A stretch of DNA of 9,501 bases from an uncultured Muribaculaceae bacterium (GTDB lineage Bacteria; Bacteroidota; Bacteroidia; Bacteroidales; Muribaculaceae), in assembly GCA_910587355.1 (NCBI GenBank), contig CAJUKF010000030.1, positions 24,736 to 34,236 of the forward strand, given 5' to 3'. Below the pieces are notes generated by a model. That model was not told the DNA's origin and made no database searches. It saw nothing but the letters and a program-made list of their open reading frames with translations. The stretch's first letter is position 1; each line of letters opens with the position of its first letter. A program made the translations under genes and the position numbers. Shown piece by piece: positions 7,270 to 9,501 of this stretch.

Positions 7270-8921
7270 GCGATGTCGAGGATGTCGGTGCAGGCGTCGA
7301 GCACGGCGCGGCGGTGAGTGACAATCACTACGGTGGCGTGCGGCCCGATGTGGCGGATGAGCCTGTCGAGCAGTCGGCGTTCGGTGTCGGGGTCGAGCGC
7401 GGAGGTGGGCTCGTCGAGGAGTATGATAGTGCCTTTTTTCAGCAGCCCGCGGGCTATGGCTATGCGCTGAGCCTGTCCTTCGCTGAATCCGCCGCCGCCT
7501 TCGAAACACTGCGTGTCGAGGCCGTCGGGGAGCGATAGCACGAAGTCGGCTGCCGCGGCATGGAGGGCATCTCGGAGCATGGCGTCGGAGGCGTCGGGAG
7601 CGGCCATGAGCAGATTTTCGCGCACGGTGCCGCAGACGAGACTGTTGCCTTGCGGCACATATACCATATTATGCCTCAGAGCGGCCCTGAGCGGCCCTGA
7701 GCGGCCGTCGGCGGTATAATACTCGGCTTTGCCCGCGTCGGGTTCCACAAGGCCAAGCATGAGGCGCAGAAGGGTGGTCTTGCCGCTGCCCGTGGGACCG
7801 ACGACAGCCGTGACGCTGCCGGGCCGGAAATCGTGAGAGAAAGAGGCCATGACATCGCGCTCGCCGTCGGCATATCGGTAGGTCACGCCGGTGAAGCGCA
7901 GGCCCATGGGAGCGTTGTCGGGTACGGGCAGGGGAGTGAAGTCTTCGAGCGGCTGTGCGAGAATGCCGTCGATGCGCTCCACTGCCACAGAGGCATTGAT
8001 AAACGAGGGTATGCGGCGCGAGAGGTCGAGCACCGGGCGCTGTACCTGTGAGACAAGCTGCAGGAAGGCGGTCATCATGCCGAAGGACACCACGCCTGCG
8101 GCAAGGCCGTAGGCGCTCCAGAGAAATGTGACGGTGTATCCGGCCATGAAGCCGGCGGTGACGGCGGCGTTGGAGAAAACCGATATGTCGGTGCGCCGCA
8201 TTATGTCGGCGGTGAGAGTGTCCTGCAGGGTGCCGTAGCTGTCGGTACGGCGCCCGGTGCCCATGAGGGTGGAGAGGAGCGTGCGGTGGGCCAGACTCTC
8301 CTGCAGGAATGTCTGTATGGCGCTTTCTTCCTCGCGTATGCGGCGTGTGATGCGGCGCGTACGCCCTACGTAGATTTTGCTTACGATGAGCGCCAGAGGC
8401 ATGATGAACACTACGGCAAGGGCGAGCTTCGGCTCAAGGCAGGCGAGGAAGACGAAGGCTCCTGCAAGCTGTACGGCCACGGCGAGGATGCCGGGTATGG
8501 TTGAGCACGAGAGTGATGCCAGTGTGGCTGCGTCGTCGCGCATACGGCTTATGGCGTCGCCGTGGTGCAGGCCGCCGCGTCCGCTCCAGCGCGATTCCAG
8601 CAGATGCCGCAGCAGACGGCGCCGCATGGCATTGACATAGCGGGTGTAGGCCAGTGTCTCGAGCCGGCGACGCATTGCCGGCAGAAGCAGCTGCAGAGCG
8701 AGGCATAGCGCAAGCACAGCCACGCATGAGCCGGGTATATGGTGGCCCGGTGCCACGGCATGGTCCACAATCCTCTTGGTGGCCCAGACGAAGAGCAGCG
8801 ACGCTCCCACGTTGAGGCAGCCTGCAAGCGACACGGCGAGTGAGAGTGCGCGAGTGCCGGCTGATTCACTCCACAGCCGGGCAATAAGCCGCCCTATGTT
8901 TCTGATTTCACCGTGAGCCAT
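7251..8921 (-). CDS. ABC exporter, fused membrane and ATPase domains (556 aa)
   Basis: This is a half-size type I ABC exporter in the cytoplasmic membrane. Hydrophobic segments lie at about 24-46, 62-83, 143-162, 165-184, 252-276 and 277-296, giving six transmembrane helices. The ATPase domain starts near 340: Walker A GPTGSGKTT (375-383), Q-loop VPQGN (Gln424), a signature of FSEGQ instead of LSGGQ (479-483) followed by AQRIAIARG, Walker B TIILLDE with Glu504, D-loop SALD and H-loop His536. All the catalytic positions are present, so it should be active as a homodimer. There is no N-terminal C39 peptidase domain. Its ATG lies inside the end of the upstream S24/S26 gene, a 14-base overlap implying translational coupling. 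The substrate is unknown; a peptide or lipid are both possible. Its last codons are duplicated downstream. Confidence 0.92.
   Translation of the reverse strand: MAHGEIRNIGRLIARLWSESAGTRALSLAVSLAGCLNVGASLLFVWATKRIVDHAVAPGHHIPGSCVAVLALCLALQLLLPAMRRRLETLAYTRYVNAMRRRLLRHLLESRWSGRGGLHHGDAISRMRDDAATLASLSCSTIPGILAVAVQLAGAFVFLACLEPKLALAVVFIMPLALIVSKIYVGRTRRITRRIREEESAIQTFLQESLAHRTLLSTLMGTGRRTDSYGTLQDTLTADIMRRTDISVFSNAAVTAGFMAGYTVTFLWSAYGLAAGVVSFGMMTAFLQLVSQVQRPVLDLSRRIPSFINASVAVERIDGILAQPLEDFTPLPVPDNAPMGLRFTGVTYRYADGERDVMASFSHDFRPGSVTAVVGPTGSGKTTLLRLMLGLVEPDAGKAEYYTADGRSGPLRAALRHNMVYVPQGNSLVCGTVRENLLMAAPDASDAMLRDALHAAAADFVLSLPDGLDTQCFEGGGGFSEGQAQRIAIARGLLKKGTIILLDEPTSALDPDTERRLLDRLIRHIGPHATVVIVTHRRAVLDACTDILDIAGAKAK
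7679..7708. repeat. Three tandem 10-base repeats inside the ABC exporter gene
   Basis: GAGCGGCCCT occurs at 7679-7688 and 7689-7698, with a third copy at 7699-7708 differing in one base (GAGCGGCCGT). It encodes GRSGPLRAAL between Walker A and the Q-loop. Ten is not a multiple of three, so gain or loss of one copy would shift the frame. Confidence 0.8.
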
Positions 8922-9375
8922 GTCTGCTTTTGTTGAGTATTCTCACTGCCAGGCGTCTCAGTCCTGCCGGAAGACGCTGTATGGCGCCGGAGAGACGTGT
9001 GAGAGCCGAACGGCTGATGTCGCGCCCGTCGCGCCGTATGGCCAGCACTTTTCCGGCTATGGTGTCGTGGGAGCATGTCTCGGTCTGAAAGAGGTTCGAG
9101 TCGCCCATAAGAATTATCCGGCTGCCCTCTATGCGTGCTATGCGGTGGAGTATGACGCCGTAAGGGCTGTCGCATAGTGCGAGCACGATATCACCGGGGC
9201 GGTATGCGGCCGCGCGTCCCACGGTCACTATGTCGCGCTCCGGCCGCAGGGCGGGCCACATACTGTAGCCTTTGGGCGAGAACTCTACAAGGCTGCCCGA
9301 CGAGAGCACGCGGCGCACATTCTCGAACCACGGCAGGCTTCCGGAGCCGGCATCGGCTTTTAACGGCGTATTCAT
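8908..9375 (-). CDS. S24/S26 signal-peptidase-like protein (155 aa)
   Basis: Residues 34-52 (PKGYSMWPALRPERDIVTV) match the G-x-S-M-x-P-x-L-x-x-x-D box of the S24/S26 serine peptidases, placing the nucleophile at Ser38. Downstream, VILHRIARI contains His77 and LMGDSN contains Asp92, followed by a DTIAGKVLAI strand. This Ser/His/Asp arrangement resembles the SipW/SEC11-type branch rather than the Ser/Lys bacterial leader peptidase. No transmembrane helix is visible, which is unusual for a leader peptidase. The C-terminal ~30 residues are basic with alternating hydrophobic residues (LPAGLRRLAVRIL) and could bind a membrane surface. The gene overlaps the ABC exporter start by 14 bases. By context it may process or escort an exported peptide; activity and substrate are inferred. 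The ATG at 9375 is the first in frame and follows an unstructured ACACACCAGAAAC leader. Confidence 0.82.
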   Translation of the reverse strand: MNTPLKADAGSGSLPWFENVRRVLSSGSLVEFSPKGYSMWPALRPERDIVTVGRAAAYRPGDIVLALCDSPYGVILHRIARIEGSRIILMGDSNLFQTETCSHDTIAGKVLAIRRDGRDISRSALTRLSGAIQRLPAGLRRLAVRILNKSRHGSR

Positions 9376-9391
9376 TGTTTCTGGTGTGTAA

Positions 9392-9418
9392 GCGGCGGGT
9401 TACAAACCCGCCGTGACT
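9392..9418. repeat. REP-like hairpin in the 5' leader of the S24/S26-ABC operon
   Basis: CGGCGGGTT (9393-9401), loop ACA, AACCCGCCG (9405-9413) form a perfect 9-base-pair stem, followed by TGACTGA. It is a single unit of the family at 2-33, lying 17 bases upstream of the S24/S26 start codon. Compared with the GGTGGGTT units, one stem pair is changed on both sides (T-A to C-G). Confidence 0.88.
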
Positions 9419-9433
9419 GATATTGCATTCATG

Positions 9434-9441
9434 CAAATTTA
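9434..9441 (-). promoter_or_regulatory. Candidate Bacteroidales promoter (-7 box) for the S24/S26-ABC operon
   Basis: Read on the - strand this is TAAATTTG, an exact match to the -7 consensus TAnnTTTG, 58 bases before the S24/S26 start codon. No clear TTTG -33 box is seen ~20 bases upstream. A small palindrome, GCATTCATGC (9425-9434), lies next to the expected transcription start. The rest of 9442-9501 shows no gene. Confidence 0.45.
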
Positions 9442-9501
9442 ATCACAATTTGTCGTACTTCTGCGTAGTCGGCTGAAAATCTTGTAATTTCAATAGGTCT
9501 T

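Noticed and set aside
8920..9416. Open frames on the + strand opposite the S24/S26 gene
   Set aside because: They are antisense shadows of a GC-rich gene with a recognisable S24/S26 motif and show no domain features of their own.

Overview
The window looks like chromosomal DNA of a gut Bacteroidales bacterium, most likely of the Muribaculaceae/Bacteroides type. The reasons are two fimbrillin-like surface lipoproteins, a FISUMP-type C-terminal domain, AT-rich leaders without Shine-Dalgarno sites, a match to the Bacteroidales -7 promoter element TAnnTTTG, and a moderately high GC content. The genus is an inference; no rRNA or marker gene is present.

Layout. Positions 1-33 hold one unit of a palindromic intergenic repeat. 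A small gene (102-317, 71 aa) and a large lipoprotein gene (344-3160) follow on the + strand as a probable operon. The lipoprotein joins an N-terminal fimbrillin-like region to a C-terminal domain resembling phosphatidylinositol-specific phospholipase C (PI-PLC), with most catalytic residues apparently lost. A 260-base gap holds a short stem-loop and a 172-base nested inverted repeat. A second fimbrillin/FISUMP lipoprotein (3421-5634) and an OmpA-family outer membrane protein (5670-6866) follow only 35 bases apart, closed by a strong intrinsic terminator (6973-7012).

Positions 7033-7269 hold two tandem copies of a ~120-base unit. Each contains an inverted pair of the palindromic repeat, and the unit includes the last codons of the neighbouring gene. 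On the - strand lie a signal-peptidase-like S24/S26 protein (8908-9375) and a full ABC exporter (7251-8921). Their reading frames overlap by 14 bases, and transcription probably starts from a promoter near 9434-9441. A perfect hairpin of the same repeat family sits in the presumed 5' leader of this operon.

How the genes may work together. The + strand block encodes cell-envelope proteins: two probable surface lipoproteins and an outer membrane/peptidoglycan anchor. The - strand pair looks like an export and maturation module for a peptide or small protein whose substrate is not identified. The most unusual items are the fimbrillin/pseudo-phospholipase fusion, the small protein in front of it, and the repeat family that occupies nearly every gene-group boundary.
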